Below, piece after piece: positions 18,152 through 27,430 of a stretch of 64,000 nucleotides of DNA. The position numbers were made by a program, and so were the translations under genes. The stretch's first letter is position 1. Each line of letters starts with the position of its first letter. A model generated the notes under the pieces. It was given only the letters and a program-made list of their open reading frames with translations, was not told where the DNA came from and ran no database searches. Origin of the DNA: Corynebacterium glyciniphilum AJ 3170 (GTDB taxonomy: Bacteria; Actinomycetota; Actinomycetes; Mycobacteriales; Mycobacteriaceae); assembly GCF_007673095.1 (NCBI RefSeq), contig NZ_VDYZ01000002.1, positions 124,001 through 188,000 of the forward strand, in the 5' to 3' direction.

Positions 18152-19629
18152 GATGCCTCCTCTGTCCTGTCAGCTACCCCGGACGCCGGGTCCGGGAATT
18201 CCGTGTACACCTGCGGGGCCGTCGTGCTCTGTTGCAGTACATTCCCGATCCGGGCCTTGCCGGCGTCACCGGGCTCGATGGCCTGGGAGACCACCGAGGT
18301 CCCGCCGGACGGAAGATTGAACAGGGTTGCCAGTGCCTCGGCGTAGTTCACTGTCCCGTCCTGGGAACTCAGTTTCTTAACCTGGACCGTCGGTGCGTGG
18401 AGAAGCTTGTCCACCACCCTGCGTACGGTACGGGCGACCTCGGCACGGTCCTCGTCGCTCATGCCGGGTGTCCGTCGGACCAGCTGGCCGAGTTCATCGT
18501 CCACGACGTCGGCGGCGCGACGACGCAGCGCCTTCACCGTCGGCACCACCGACTGCACACGCACCTGCTCCAGGTACTCCGACAGTTCGGTGGCCACGAT
18601 GTCACGCGCGGCGGACTCGTCCCGGGCGCCGTCGCCCGCGAGCGCGGTGAGCTCCTCGATGTTCAACAGCCGGACATCAGCGCTGTCTGCCGCACCGTCC
18701 CCCGCTGCGACCTCAACCACCGCATCGTCGATGTCACGGGGCATCGACAGATCGACCAGGACCATCCGGCGGGGGTGGTCCCGCTGCGTCGCCGCGAGGT
18801 CATCGGGGCCCAGCACCGTACCGACGGCACCTGTCGCGGAAACGACGACGTCCGCTCCGCCGAGGGCGTCCGCCAGATCGTCCAGCCCCACCGCGTGTGC
18901 GTCGACGCCGGCCTCCCTGGCGTGTGCGGCAAGGTTCTCCGCTCGGCCGACAGTCCGGTTGACCACCGTGACATGGCGGACGCCGGAACGACCGAGGTAG
19001 GTCGACGCCAACGAGGCCATGGCACCGGCGCCGATGACCACCGCATCACGGCCGGACATGTCCTGCACGCCCAGCTCAGCCAGGGCATGGTCCAACGCGA
19101 AACTGACCATGGAGGAACCCGCCTCGTCCACGCTGGTCTCCGTGTGGACCCGCTTGCCGGTGCGGAGTGCACGCTGCGTGAGGTCATGCAGCGTGGTACC
19201 CACCACACCGTTGTCGGAGGCTGAGGTGTACGCGTTGCGCAGCTGCCCGATGACCTGCTGCTCGCCCACCACCATCGAATCCAGCCCGGCGGCGACGGTC
19301 AGCATGTGCTCCGCAGCAGCGTCCGCGTAGCGGACGTACAGATAAGGCTCGAGCTCGACCGCGTCCATCCGCGCATGCGCGGCAACGGTCTCGACCACGT
19401 GGTCCAGCGCAGGGTGGAACGCCGACGTGGCGACGTAGAACTCCATACGGTTGCACGTGGAGAGGATCAGCGCCTCGGTGACGCACTCTCCGCCGACAAG
19501 GTCACGCTCCAGACGATTCAACTCTGCCGGAGAGACAGAAGCCTTCTCGAGAACTGGCACAGGTGCCGACCGGAAGGACAAGCCGACCAGGAGGACGGCT
19601 GCCGGTCCGGTGATCCCGAGTCCTGCCAT
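18148..19629 (-). CDS. hemA: Glutamyl-tRNA reductase
   Basis: Reduces glutamyl-tRNA to glutamate-1-semialdehyde with NADPH, the first committed step. The catalytic Cys lies in [10 protein letters not shown], with the conserved [17 protein letters not shown], the NADPH-binding [16 protein letters not shown] and a C-terminal dimerisation domain. The start is uncertain. I chose ATG 19629 because GGGAGG lies 10 bases upstream and it gives [11 protein letters not shown] close to the N-terminus as in relatives; frames from 19665 or 19719 add 12 or 30 residues. hemC overlaps its stop by 4 bases. A perfect GGTACC-A-GGTACC palindrome lies at the probable transcription start. Confidence 0.93.
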   Translation of the reverse strand: MAGLGITGPAAVLLVGLSFRSAPVPVLEKASVSPAELNRLERDLVGGECVTEALILSTCNRMEFYVATSAFHPALDHVVETVAAHARMDAVELEPYLYVRYADAAAEHMLTVAAGLDSMVVGEQQVIGQLRNAYTSASDNGVVGTTLHDLTQRALRTGKRVHTETSVDEAGSSMVSFALDHALAELGVQDMSGRDAVVIGAGAMASLASTYLGRSGVRHVTVVNRTVGRAENLAAHAREAGVDAHAVGLDDLADALGGADVVVSATGAVGTVLGPDDLAATQRDHPRRMVLVDLSMPRDIDDAVVEVAAGDGAADSADVRLLNIEELTALAGDGARDESAARDIVATELSEYLEQVRVQSVVPTVKALRRRAADVVDDELGQLVRRTPGMSDEDRAEVARTVRRVVDKLLHAPTVQVKKLSSQDGTVNYAEALATLFNLPSGGTSVVSQAIEPGDAGKARIGNVLQQSTTAPQVYTEFPDPASGVADRTEEAS

Positions 19630-19721
19630 GGCTGCACAGCCTCCCGCGAAATCGTCAGTGGTCATTTTTTCCGCTGCAGCGCCTTCCGCCCACCGGTCCC
19701 CGGTGGTCGACGCCGTCATGC

Positions 19722-19741
19722 GGTACCAGGTACCTACGGTA
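19722..19741 (-). promoter_or_regulatory. Putative hemA promoter with a palindrome at the start site
   Basis: A TACCGT -10 hexamer (19736-19741, minus strand) has TTGTTA about 18 bases upstream. The predicted transcript would begin inside the 13-base palindrome GGTACCAGGTACC (19722-19734). The palindrome could be an operator or a 5' hairpin; no known regulator is assigned. Confidence 0.35.
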
Positions 19742-19838
19742 TCCCCTCATGCCCCCCAATAACAAAAGCACCGGAGAGCACTGTTACCGACCCCCGGTTA
19801 ACGGCCCGGAACCACGAGTTCTCTCACAGGACTCTCGG

Positions 19839-20120
19839 TCACCCCACGGTGCGGGCTGATCTCAGTGCGTCGACGAGTTCGTCGTCGTCGATCTCCCAAC
19901 AGGCGATCTCCTCGTCGTCCACGAGAACCACAGGCACCCGGTCACCGAACTCGACGGCCAGGGCGCGCTCCGAATCAACGTCCACGACCTGCAGTGGTGC
20001 CCCCTGCCCACGGCAGACCGGAGCGATCTGTTCCCTGACCCGCCTGCAGGAGCCACAGGTGGCCCGGACCATCAGGGTCACGGTCGGACCATGGTCCGGA
20101 AGCTGCGGTGTACTGTCCAT
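19839..20120 (-). CDS. Glutaredoxin-like small thiol protein
   Basis: A 93-residue thioredoxin-fold protein with the motif ATCGSCRRVREQI near residue 18 (CXXC redox pair) and the cis-Pro segment DRVPVVLVDDEEI. It is a glutaredoxin-like reductase of unknown partner; mycothiol- or thioredoxin-linked reduction is plausible in this lineage. It sits immediately upstream of hemA, as in other corynebacteria. I chose ATG 20120 because TAGTCT lies 8 bases upstream (leaderless) rather than the GTG at 20126. Confidence 0.85.
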   Translation of the reverse strand: MDSTPQLPDHGPTVTLMVRATCGSCRRVREQIAPVCRGQGAPLQVVDVDSERALAVEFGDRVPVVLVDDEEIACWEIDDDELVDALRSARTVG

Positions 20121-20128
20121 GCCCACCG

Positions 20129-20134
20129 AGACTA
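20129..20134 (-). promoter_or_regulatory. -10 element of leaderless glutaredoxin gene
   Basis: TAGTCT on the minus strand ends 8 bases before ATG 20120, with no ribosome binding site between. Confidence 0.4.
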
Positions 20135-20277
20135 GTCTGCCGTCCCCTCCCCGCGCCCGACACCCTCAACCACCCTGGACACCCCGAGACAACCCTGAGA
20201 CAACCCCCTGACACAGACCGAGACGCGGCCCCGACCCCGGGAAGGGGTGGCAGGACCGCGCCTCGTGGTGCACCGGC

Positions 20278-20379
20278 TTATTTGCCGAGTTTCCGCCGCT
20301 GGACTCGGGTACGGCGAAGCATCTTGCGGTGCTTCTTCTTCGACATGCGCTTACGACGCTTCTTGATGACAGAACCCAT
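20278..20379 (-). CDS. Small ribosomal protein bS22 (33 residues)
   Basis: A 33-residue, extremely basic protein starting [20 protein letters not shown] and ending RKLGK. It matches the AURKAIP1/COX24-type mini-protein recognised in mycobacterial ribosome structures as bS22. A strong GAGGGAGG lies just before the ATG at 20379. It is easy to miss because of its size. The gene stands alone between the BldC-like regulator and the glutaredoxin. Confidence 0.9.
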   Translation of the reverse strand: MGSVIKKRRKRMSKKKHRKMLRRTRVQRRKLGK

Positions 20380-20559
20380 GGGTCCTCCCTCGTGGTTGGT
20401 CTTCGGTTAAGGATCATGCTGCTGGTCGGTTCCCGCACGGTACCCGTGGCACCGCGGGCGGACGGCAAACGGCAGGGGAACCTCACCGATCGGGACCGAT
20501 CCGACACGAATGGGGATCAGTTTAACCGGCGGACCGTTGCCACGGCAAAAGACCCCAGC

Positions 20560-20607
20560 AAAAAGCCCCTCCACTCCACCGGCTCATCACCGGTGGGCTG
20601 GAGGGGC
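20560..20607 (-). terminator. Rho-independent terminator of the BldC-like gene
   Basis: On the minus strand a long GC-rich stem (GCCCCTCCA with TGGAGGGGC, and an inner CCACCGG/CCGGTGG) is followed by TTTTT. It lies about 50 bases after the stop at 20658. A second perfect inverted repeat, CCGGGGTCA-GGG-TGACCCCGG, sits at 20609-20629 between the gene and this terminator. Confidence 0.85.
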
Positions 20608-20657
20608 GCCGGGGTCAGGGTGACCCCGGAACCGTCCCCGCGAGGGGGGCTGCAGCG

Positions 20658-20858
20658 CTAGCCTGTCTGGCCGGCCTCGTAGATCGAGGCACCCAGGTAC
20701 TCCTCCACCGCCTGCTCATGCACGCGGAAAGAGCGGCCGACACGCACCGCCGGCAGCTCACCGGAGTGAACCAGGCGGTAGACGGTCATCTTGGACACCC
20801 GCATAAGCTCGGCGACCTCCGCGACCGTCAGGAACGTACCACTGTCATTGTTTGCCAT
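20658..20858 (-). CDS. BldC-like/excisionase-family DNA-binding protein
   Basis: A 66-residue MerR-type winged helix protein: FLTVAEVAELMRVSKMTVYRLVHSGELPAVRVGRSFRVHE fits the helix-turn-helix and wing of the excisionase/BldC family. In actinomycetes BldC is a small regulator binding direct repeats; this one is likely a chromosomal transcription regulator, since no integrase is nearby. I chose ATG 20858, preceded by AAGGA at 9 bases; a TTG at 20867 is less likely. The 5' leader contains a short perfect hairpin at 20889-20910. Confidence 0.88.
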   Translation of the reverse strand: MANNDSGTFLTVAEVAELMRVSKMTVYRLVHSGELPAVRVGRSFRVHEQAVEEYLGASIYEAGQTG

Positions 20859-20888
20859 AATTTCCAATCCTTACGACGCACGCACGCG

Positions 20889-20910
20889 CTGCAGGCTTCC
20901 CCTCCTGCAG
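20889..20910 (-). promoter_or_regulatory. Hairpin in the leader of the BldC-like gene
   Basis: CTGCAGG and CCTGCAG form a perfect 7-base stem around an 8-base loop that contains a purine-rich AGGGG. It lies about 30 bases upstream of the start codon; a -10-like TAGGAT lies further upstream near 20940. Confidence 0.35.
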
Positions 20911-21100
20911 AACTTCGACACGTCGGGCGCTGGCACCATCCTATCGTTATTCCTGAGAATATTGCGACGCGAATGACAAAAGATGACGGCTGGCTATCCG
21001 GGAGACGGGAGACACTGGTGACACGGTTGTGACTTGAGGGACACAGGTGGTGTCGACCATTCACCGCCACCCCCGGACGGGGGAAGCCGGGGCCGAGGGG

Positions 21101-21931
21101 TCAGTTCTCTCCGGCCGGACGTCCGAGCTCCACCGAACGGTCGACACAGGCCTGCATGGCGCGGAAGAACGCCGTGCGGAGACCGTTCTCCTCCAGACCG
21201 CGGGTGGCAGCGGCCGTGGTGCCGCCGGGACTGGTGACGTTGGCACGGAGATCCACCGGATTATCGTCCCCCTGGGCCATCATGGTGGCCGCGCCCTCGA
21301 CGGTGGCGACAGCGAGCTGCTGAGCAACCGGACGCGTCAGGCCGAGCTGCACTCCGGCGTCGGTCATCGCCTCGGCGACCATGAAGATGTACGCCGGGCC
21401 CGAGCCTGAGACGGCGGTGACCGCGTCGATGTCCTTCTCCGCGACGGCGACGGCCTGGCCGACGGTGGCGAAGAGGTCCTTCACGGACTCGACCTGCTCC
21501 TCGGAGGTGAAGCGGCCACCGGCGACAGCACTCATCCCTTTGCCCACGAGCATGGGCGTGTTGGGCATGACCCGGACCGCCGGGACACCGGCCGCCAGGC
21601 CGGCCTCCATGGTCGCCAGGCTGACGCCCGCGGCAACCGAGACTACGACGGTCTCGGTGTCATTGTTGTCGAGGGTCGAGGAGATGTCCTCCAGGACGGA
21701 GGGGACGATGTGGGGCTTCACGGCGATGACGACGAAATCCGCCTCCGAGGCGGCCGTGGCGGCGTCGTCCGCTCCGGTGATGCCGTATTTCTCGCGGAGG
21801 AAGTCCAGACGCTTGGCGCTCGGATCGAACACGACGACGTCCGGCTTGTCCGCCGAACCGTCCCCGCTCACGAGGCCCGAGATAAGGGCCTCCCCGATAT
21901 TTCCTCCACCGATGAATGCAATACGTGTCAT
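21101..21931 (-). CDS. proC: Pyrroline-5-carboxylate reductase
   Basis: A 276-residue enzyme catalysing the last step of proline synthesis. It has an N-terminal dinucleotide-binding motif IAFIGGGNIGEALISGL, the middle segment VRVMPNTPMLVGKGMSA, and the C-terminal signature GSGPAYIFMVAEAMTDAGVQLGL followed by VTSPGGTTAAATRGLEENG. The ATG at 21931 puts the Rossmann motif at the N-terminus as expected; a GTG two codons upstream is possible. No other proline genes are adjacent. Confidence 0.95.
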   Translation of the reverse strand: MTRIAFIGGGNIGEALISGLVSGDGSADKPDVVVFDPSAKRLDFLREKYGITGADDAATAASEADFVVIAVKPHIVPSVLEDISSTLDNNDTETVVVSVAAGVSLATMEAGLAAGVPAVRVMPNTPMLVGKGMSAVAGGRFTSEEQVESVKDLFATVGQAVAVAEKDIDAVTAVSGSGPAYIFMVAEAMTDAGVQLGLTRPVAQQLAVATVEGAATMMAQGDDNPVDLRANVTSPGGTTAAATRGLEENGLRTAFFRAMQACVDRSVELGRPAGEN

Positions 21932-21995
21932 GCGCACCAGCGTGCCACGCGACGGTGAAGCTCGCCACTCACGGGTGGCGGCGGACGGGCAGGAG

Positions 21996-22895
21996 TCAGA
22001 TCGACATGATCAGGCGCGGCCCCAGCGTGATCACGAGGCCGACGATGAACGCGAGGATGAGTACCAGGGTGTGGCGGTGGCGAAGGAGAGCATGGACGAC
22101 ACCGACACATACCAGGGTGACGATGCCGGACATGACCAGGACGAGGGCAGTGCCCAGCTTGTCCCACAGCAGGGTGAAGCCGAAGAAGATGACGACACCG
22201 ATGACCACCGCGAGAGCAGTCTGCCCCAGCAGTGCGGGCCAGGAGATCGCGTCGTCCTCGTACTCGATGATCTTGTCCGGATCCGCCTCGACCTGACCGT
22301 CAACCTGCTCTTCGGCGGGAACCGTCTGCTCGGCGGACTCGCCGGACTCGGCGGGCTCAACGGACTCGGCGGGCTCAACGGACTCAGTCTCTCCGGTCCG
22401 TCCGGCAGCGTATTCGGCTGGTTCGGCGTCGCCGGGGGTCTCGGACTCCGACCCGGTGTCCGCGTCTACAGGCGACTCCGTCCGGGTGTCGACGCGCGGA
22501 AGAACGGTGGTCTCCGCCGCCACGTCGTCTGCTTCACCCGGTGTCTCACCGGTGTCGGTGCCGACGACGTCCGGCTCGGCCCCGTCGTACTCGTCGATGA
22601 CCTCCCCGTCAACGACGTCGTGTCCGTCGAGTTCGTGTCCACCCTGATGTGGATGGCGGTCGGCGGTGACGCCGACGGAAGTATCTGCATCGGCGGCGGA
22701 CAGATTCTCGGCGGTGCCTGCTGCACCGTCCTGACCGAGGTCCTCGTCATTGACGACGGGAATGGAACCGGTCAGTTCGGAGACCGAGACCCCGCCGTCC
22801 TCGAGATTACGTCGACGCCGAGGACGGTCAGCTCTGCGAGCACCGTCCTTGGCGTTGCGGGCCATAAGCTCCGCAACAGTCAGCTTCTCACTCAT
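21996..22895 (-). CDS. Acidic membrane protein of unknown function
   Basis: A 299-residue protein with a basic N-terminus (RRADRPRRRR), a long low-complexity acidic middle (residues about 45-210, with repeats of VEPAES and ESAE-like units), and three C-terminal membrane helices (about 215-238, 243-264, 272-296). The topology suggests a cytoplasmic disordered domain tethered to the membrane. It lies upstream of proC on the same strand and downstream of ppx. The function is unknown. A TATAAT-like GATAAT lies near 22995 on the minus strand. Confidence 0.75.
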   Translation of the reverse strand: MSEKLTVAELMARNAKDGARRADRPRRRRNLEDGGVSVSELTGSIPVVNDEDLGQDGAAGTAENLSAADADTSVGVTADRHPHQGGHELDGHDVVDGEVIDEYDGAEPDVVGTDTGETPGEADDVAAETTVLPRVDTRTESPVDADTGSESETPGDAEPAEYAAGRTGETESVEPAESVEPAESGESAEQTVPAEEQVDGQVEADPDKIIEYEDDAISWPALLGQTALAVVIGVVIFFGFTLLWDKLGTALVLVMSGIVTLVCVGVVHALLRHRHTLVLILAFIVGLVITLGPRLIMSI

Positions 22896-23162
22896 CCGTC
22901 GTTCCCATCATCGGTCATCTCCCGCCGGACCGGGCGGCGGGTACAAGACACCACGGTGGCCGCCGCATCGTCCGGCGTCCTGTACGCATGCCTCAATTAT
23001 CAGGTGACAGTTTACAGTTATCACGTGTACAGCCCACATCGGTGGAGCAACGCTCCCGTACAACCGTCGATAAATGGTAATTCACCAGGACTTTTCCCCA
23101 GGATCTTTTCCGAACTTTTTATCCGGACACCGTCGGTCACCTCCGTCACGTGTCGCCGGAGC

Positions 23163-24131
23163 TCACCTCGTCCTGTCGAAATCGACGTTCGGATCGAAAT
23201 CGGCGGCGTCCGCGGCATCGGCACGGCGGAGGATCACACCTTCGCGCAACGCCCACGGGCACAACTGCAGCTGTTCGATCCCCAGGTGGCGCATCGTAGA
23301 CTCCGCCACCAGGGCTCCCGCGACCACCTGCGCCGAACGGTCCACGGACACTCCCTCCAGCTCCGCACGGTCCGCAGCGGTCATCCTCGAGATGAACGAG
23401 GTCAGCTGACGCACGCCCGGGCGGGTCAGCACACGACGCACCCTGGGACCCGCCGACGACGGTGCCGCGCCGGTGAGCCGTGCGAGCATACGGAACGTCT
23501 TCGAGGTCCCCACCGCCAGATCGACCGGCCCCGCCTCCTTGAGCCGGGCGACCGGTTCCTCCAACGTCTCGTCGATATGCGCGGCCAACGCCTTGATCTC
23601 CTTGCGGCTCGGCGGGTCCGTCCTGAACCAGTCATGTGTCAGACGTCCGGCACCCAGGTTCACCGACAGAGCGACGTCCGGCAGCTCATTGACGCCCACC
23701 GACATCTCCAGTGATCCACCGCCGATGTCGAGGTCACAGATCCGCCCGGCGGACCAGCCGAACCAGCGACGTACGGCGAGGAACGTCAGCTCAGCCTCTG
23801 CGGTACCCGACAGAATCCGCAGCCGAACACCGGTCTCCTCCTCGACCTGGGCCAACACGGCCTCTGAATTGGTCGCCGAGCGCAGTGCCGACGTCGCGAA
23901 CGGGAGCATCTCGTCGCAGTGGAACTGCTCGGACATCTCCGCCGCGAGCCCGACCCCCTTGATCAGTTTCCGGACGCCCTTCGTGTTGATGGCACCCTCG
24001 TCATCGAGGTACTCCACCAGGCGCATCGGCGTCTTCCAGTTGCTCATCGGGGTCGGCGGACCGCCCGGAGCCATGTCCACCACCACGAGGTGGACGGTGT
24101 TGCTTCCCACATCCAAGACACCTAGTCGCAC
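23163..24131 (-). CDS. ppx: Exopolyphosphatase / Ppx-GppA family phosphatase
   Basis: A 322-residue ASKHA-fold phosphatase that hydrolyses polyphosphate or pppGpp. The N-terminal phosphate loop [17 protein letters not shown], the catalytic-Glu region [20 protein letters not shown], and the second nucleotide motif [12 protein letters not shown] are visible. The short, single-module length fits the actinobacterial Ppx2 type. I chose GTG 24131 (VRLGVLD) because TAGGGT lies 7 bases upstream; a longer frame reaches 24173 but would run through the divergent promoter. It is divergent from the Cys-rich protein gene. Confidence 0.9.
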   Translation of the reverse strand: MRLGVLDVGSNTVHLVVVDMAPGGPPTPMSNWKTPMRLVEYLDDEGAINTKGVRKLIKGVGLAAEMSEQFHCDEMLPFATSALRSATNSEAVLAQVEEETGVRLRILSGTAEAELTFLAVRRWFGWSAGRICDLDIGGGSLEMSVGVNELPDVALSVNLGAGRLTHDWFRTDPPSRKEIKALAAHIDETLEEPVARLKEAGPVDLAVGTSKTFRMLARLTGAAPSSAGPRVRRVLTRPGVRQLTSFISRMTAADRAELEGVSVDRSAQVVAGALVAESTMRHLGIEQLQLCPWALREGVILRRADAADAADFDPNVDFDRTR

Positions 24132-24138
24132 GGTTTCC

Positions 24139-24157
24139 ACCCTATCCGGTCTACGGT
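24139..24157. promoter_or_regulatory. Divergent pair of leaderless -10 elements
   Basis: TAGGGT on the minus strand (24139-24144) ends 7 bases before the ppx GTG at 24131. TACGGT on the plus strand (24152-24157) ends 7 bases before the GTG at 24165. Two start codons only 33 bases apart therefore each carry a leaderless promoter, and each -35 region would fall in or next to the opposite gene. Confidence 0.55.
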
Positions 24158-24164
24158 GTTCACC

Positions 24165-25109
24165 GTGACACATTCTGTTCTTTCCGACATCACCAGCGGC
24201 TACCCGGCAGGCACCCCGGCCGATCTCGCGGTGCGTTCAGGGCAGGAGACTCCCGCCGACCATCCGCGCGAGTACCTGGAGTTCACCGATCCGGCGGATT
24301 CCGAACACATCGTCTCCGTCGATCTTACGTGGCTCCTTTCCACCTACCGGTGCAGGTTCGGGACCGACGCCTGCCACGGCATCGACGCCGAGCATCCCGA
24401 CGTGGGCTGTTGCGTTCACGGTGCCTTCCTCACCGACGATGACGACCGCGGCGCACTGGCAGAAATCGTCCCCCATCTCACCGACGACGACTGGCAGCTC
24501 AGACCCCTCGTCATGGGTGACGGGCGCGACGATGACGACGATGACGACGATGACACGGAGCCGTGGCTGGTCTGGGACGAGCTCGACGGCGACGACACCG
24601 ACTCCGGTGAGCCCGAGCCTGCCCTGAAGACACGGGTGCACAACGGGGCGTGTGTCTTCGCCAACCGGGCGGACCACCCCGGCGGCGCCGGCTGCGCGCT
24701 GCACGGCTGGGCGTTGAAGAACGACGTGGCCCTCACCGTCGCCAAGCCCGAGGTGTGCTGGCAGCTGCCGCTACGTCGGCTCGAAGACTGGGTGACCCGC
24801 CCGGACGGCGTCGAGGTCCTGCGCACCACCGTCACCGAGTACACCCGGCGTGGCTGGGGCGGTGGCGGTGAGGACTTCGACTGGTACTGCACGTCCGATC
24901 CCGGATGTCACACCGGCGGCGAACCGCTCTGGTCCACCCATGCCGAGGAACTCCGCGAACTGATCGGACCGGAGTCGTACGAGGTGGTCGCGGCCCACTG
25001 CCGTCAACGTGAGGAGATGGCCCGTTACTCACCGTCCGGATTCCCGTTGCTGTCGATCCATCCGGCGACCGCAGCCGCGGCAACAGGACATTCGTCCTCG
25101 CAGCAGTGA
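24165..25109 (+). CDS. Cys-rich protein, possible metal-cluster (YkgJ/FliB-like) protein
   Basis: A 314-residue protein. Two Cys-rich blocks are visible: [12 protein letters not shown] followed by [10 protein letters not shown] (residues about 65-90), and GACVFANR...GCALHGWAL...[10 protein letters not shown] (about 160-205), plus [15 protein letters not shown] near 240. The C-F...GC..H...KP..C...P spacing resembles the CxxxCxxCC metal-binding group (YkgJ, FliB, DUF3109), which is my inference. A run of nine Asp lies near residue 125. It is divergent from ppx with a shared promoter region. GTG 24165 is chosen from the leaderless -10; GTG 24156 is the alternative. Confidence 0.75.
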   Translation: MTHSVLSDITSGYPAGTPADLAVRSGQETPADHPREYLEFTDPADSEHIVSVDLTWLLSTYRCRFGTDACHGIDAEHPDVGCCVHGAFLTDDDDRGALAEIVPHLTDDDWQLRPLVMGDGRDDDDDDDDDTEPWLVWDELDGDDTDSGEPEPALKTRVHNGACVFANRADHPGGAGCALHGWALKNDVALTVAKPEVCWQLPLRRLEDWVTRPDGVEVLRTTVTEYTRRGWGGGGEDFDWYCTSDPGCHTGGEPLWSTHAEELRELIGPESYEVVAAHCRQREEMARYSPSGFPLLSIHPATAAAATGHSSSQQ

Positions 25110-25317
25110 GCGTTTCTGCCGGGGGCATGGGCACAGGTCGGGCTTACTCGCGGGGGTTCCAGGACGTCAGGTGGCAGACCCGCTGTTCGAATGGCAGAGG
25201 CGATGGTCGATTTCGGGGTGGTATCCGACCACTATCTCTGCCACAGGGCCGTTACCTCTGCCGGCGCCCCGGCGTTCAGCGTGAAGGCAGACATCAGACG
25301 CCGGCCGGCGGCCGTTC

Positions 25318-26025
25318 TCACCCCTCGAACTTGTAGCCCAGCCCACGCACGGTCACCAGGATCGATGGGGACGACGGCGTCTCCTCAATCTTGGAACGCA
25401 GTCTCTTCACGTGGACATCGAGAGTCTTCGTGTCACCGACGTAGTCGATGCCCCAGACCCGGTCGATCAGCTGCCCGCGGGTCAACACCCGGCCCTCATT
25501 GCGCATGAGATACTCCAGAAGATCGAATTCCTTCAGGGGCAGGGACACCGATGTACCGTCCACCGACACGGTGTGCCGTTCCACGTCCAGCACGACCCGC
25601 GGGCTCCGGAGCACCATCCCGTCGTCGCCCTCCCCCTCGTCTGCCCCGTTGTCACCACCACGGCGCAGCACAGCGCGGATACGCGCTATGAGTTCACGGG
25701 CGGAGTAGGGCTTGGTCACGTAGTCGTCCGCCCCGATCTCCAGGCCGACGACCTTGTCGATCTCACTGTCACGGGCGGTCACCATGATCACCGGGACAGA
25801 CGAGACTGCGCGTAACTGGGTGCACACCTCGGTGCCGGACATCCCCGGAAGCATCACGTCGAGCAGCACCAGGTCGATGCCGTGGACGTCGAACAGTTTC
25901 AGGGCAGTGGGCCCGTCAGCTGCGGTGTAGACACCGAAACCCTCCTTCTGCAGGAGGAATGACAACGGTTCAGCGAGTGATTCCTCGTCCTCGACGAGCA
26001 GGACGGTGGGACGGTCACTGGACAT
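25318..26025 (-). CDS. regX3: Response regulator RegX3 (OmpR family, phosphate response)
   Basis: A 235-residue regulator. The receiver domain has the acidic pocket EDEE, the phospho-acceptor Asp in LVLLDVMLPGMSG, and the conserved Lys in DDYVTKPYSARELIARI. The C-terminal winged helix ends GDTKTLDVHVKRLRSKIEE...VRGLGYKFEG. In actinobacteria SenX3-RegX3 controls the phosphate-starvation regulon. It follows senX3 by 140 bases; that gap carries two copies of a 9-base direct repeat. Confidence 0.93.
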   Translation of the reverse strand: MSSDRPTVLLVEDEESLAEPLSFLLQKEGFGVYTAADGPTALKLFDVHGIDLVLLDVMLPGMSGTEVCTQLRAVSSVPVIMVTARDSEIDKVVGLEIGADDYVTKPYSARELIARIRAVLRRGGDNGADEGEGDDGMVLRSPRVVLDVERHTVSVDGTSVSLPLKEFDLLEYLMRNEGRVLTRGQLIDRVWGIDYVGDTKTLDVHVKRLRSKIEETPSSPSILVTVRGLGYKFEG

Positions 26026-26078
26026 AGGAGAATCTGGTCCTCACGTATGAATGACGGCCGTGTACCGGCCGGCGTGGA

Positions 26079-26096
26079 TGACGAACATGACGAACA
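26079..26096 (-). promoter_or_regulatory. Tandem 9-base repeat upstream of regX3
   Basis: TGACGAACA occurs twice head to tail (plus strand), i.e. TGTTCGTCA twice on the coding strand of regX3, about 55 bases upstream of its start. PHO-type regulators bind direct repeats beginning GTTC, so autoregulation is possible; the 9-base period differs from the 11-base Streptomyces PHO box. Confidence 0.4.
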
Positions 26097-26165
26097 TTGC
26101 GGGGAAACTGCTTCCGGACGACGTCATTGTAAACTCCGGGCACCGATCCTGCCGGGTGAAAGGGA

Positions 26166-27398
26166 TCAGTCCCGGTCCGGCAGCAGCTCGGCGGCGGTGA
26201 ACCTCCCCTGGTCAGGGACGTCCTCATCAGGTAACGCGTCCCTCTCCAGCACGGGAAACTCCAGGGAGAACGTCGATCCGGTGCCCGGCTGCGACCAGAG
26301 CGACACATTCCCTCCGTGATTGATCACCGTGTGCTTAACCACAGCGAGGCCCAGGCCCGTGCCTCCGGTGGCCCGGGAGCGGGCCTTGTCGACGCGGAAG
26401 AAGCGTTCGAAGACACGTTTCTGGTCCTCGGGGGCGATACCGATACCCCGGTCGGTCACCCGGATCACCACGGACTGCCCACGGACTGCCCTGCTGATGC
26501 TGACCGGGGTATCGTCGGGCGAGTAGTTGACGGCGTTGGCGATCAGGTTCGTCACCGCGGTGACCAGTAGTTCCTCGTCGCCGGTGAGCCAGGCGCCGGC
26601 GGGCGCGTCGGTAACCAGGTCGATGTTCTCCACCTCGGCGGCGATACGGGACCGCTCGACGGCCTTGTCGATGATCCGGTCGACGCTCACCGGACGGGGG
26701 TCCGGCAGGGACTCCGCCCCCTGAAGCTTCGACAGGCCGATCAGCTCGGAGATCATGGTGGACATACGCCGGGTCTCGGTGTGGAGTTTGTTGCCGAAGT
26801 ATCCCACGGTGTCGGGGTCGTCCCGGGCTTCCAGCATCGTCTCGACCAGCAGGGAGATGGCGCCGACCGGGGTTTTGAGCTCATGGGACACATTCGCCAC
26901 GAAGTCCCGGCGGGCCGCCTCCATCCGGACATTCTCGGAGTTGTCCGTGGCGTAGACGACCACGAACCGGTCGTCGACAGCGGCCAGCCGTCGGACCGTG
27001 ACAGCAACGGAGAACACCGGCCCCACGGCTGTACTCCCGGGGTGCAGGACGCCCTCGCGGGGCTCGCCGTCGTCGAAGACCCGCTGTGCCAGGCGGTAGA
27101 CCTCGGGCACCAGGTGGCGTCCGTCCACCACGCCGAGTTCATGGACACTGCGGTTGGTGAACACAAGGTCCTCACGCAGGTCCACCACCGCCACCCCCAA
27201 CGGAGACGCCTCAAGGGCGAAGTGCATGACCTGGGCGATGGTCGAGACCCTGTTGTGCCGGGTCTCTCTACGGATGCGCTCCTCCTCACGGCGTCCCGCC
27301 CGACGCCTGAGTGCCGTCACCACAACGGTGACGGCGATCCCGACGACCAGCCCGGCGGTGATACCCCCGAACAACAGGGCGAAGGATGACGGTGTCAC
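26166..27398 (-). CDS. senX3: Sensor histidine kinase SenX3
   Basis: A 410-residue membrane kinase: one N-terminal helix (residues 5-28), a PAS-like segment (about 60-145), the HisKA box DFVANVSHELKTPVGAISLL with phospho-acceptor His, and the HATPase domain with N box TNLIANAVNYSPDD, G1 DRGIGIAPEDQ, F box RFFRVDKARSR and G2 GGTGLGLAVVK. It phosphorylates RegX3, encoded next. It follows gpmA by 32 bases, as in mycobacteria and corynebacteria. The start is a GTG. Confidence 0.93.
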   Translation of the reverse strand: MTPSSFALLFGGITAGLVVGIAVTVVVTALRRRAGRREEERIRRETRHNRVSTIAQVMHFALEASPLGVAVVDLREDLVFTNRSVHELGVVDGRHLVPEVYRLAQRVFDDGEPREGVLHPGSTAVGPVFSVAVTVRRLAAVDDRFVVVYATDNSENVRMEAARRDFVANVSHELKTPVGAISLLVETMLEARDDPDTVGYFGNKLHTETRRMSTMISELIGLSKLQGAESLPDPRPVSVDRIIDKAVERSRIAAEVENIDLVTDAPAGAWLTGDEELLVTAVTNLIANAVNYSPDDTPVSISRAVRGQSVVIRVTDRGIGIAPEDQKRVFERFFRVDKARSRATGGTGLGLAVVKHTVINHGGNVSLWSQPGTGSTFSLEFPVLERDALPDEDVPDQGRFTAAELLPDRD

Positions 27399-27430
27399 GT
27401 CCCGATGTCCTGTAGACCGTCCCCCGGGGC

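Noticed and set aside
20658..20858. Phage excisionase indicating an integrated element
   Set aside because: No integrase, attachment repeat or phage gene is nearby; the protein fits the chromosomal BldC-like group.
25110..25317. Possible tRNA in the gap between the Cys-rich gene and regX3
   Set aside because: A GTTCGAAT T-loop-like string occurs, but no acceptor, D or anticodon arms pair around it.
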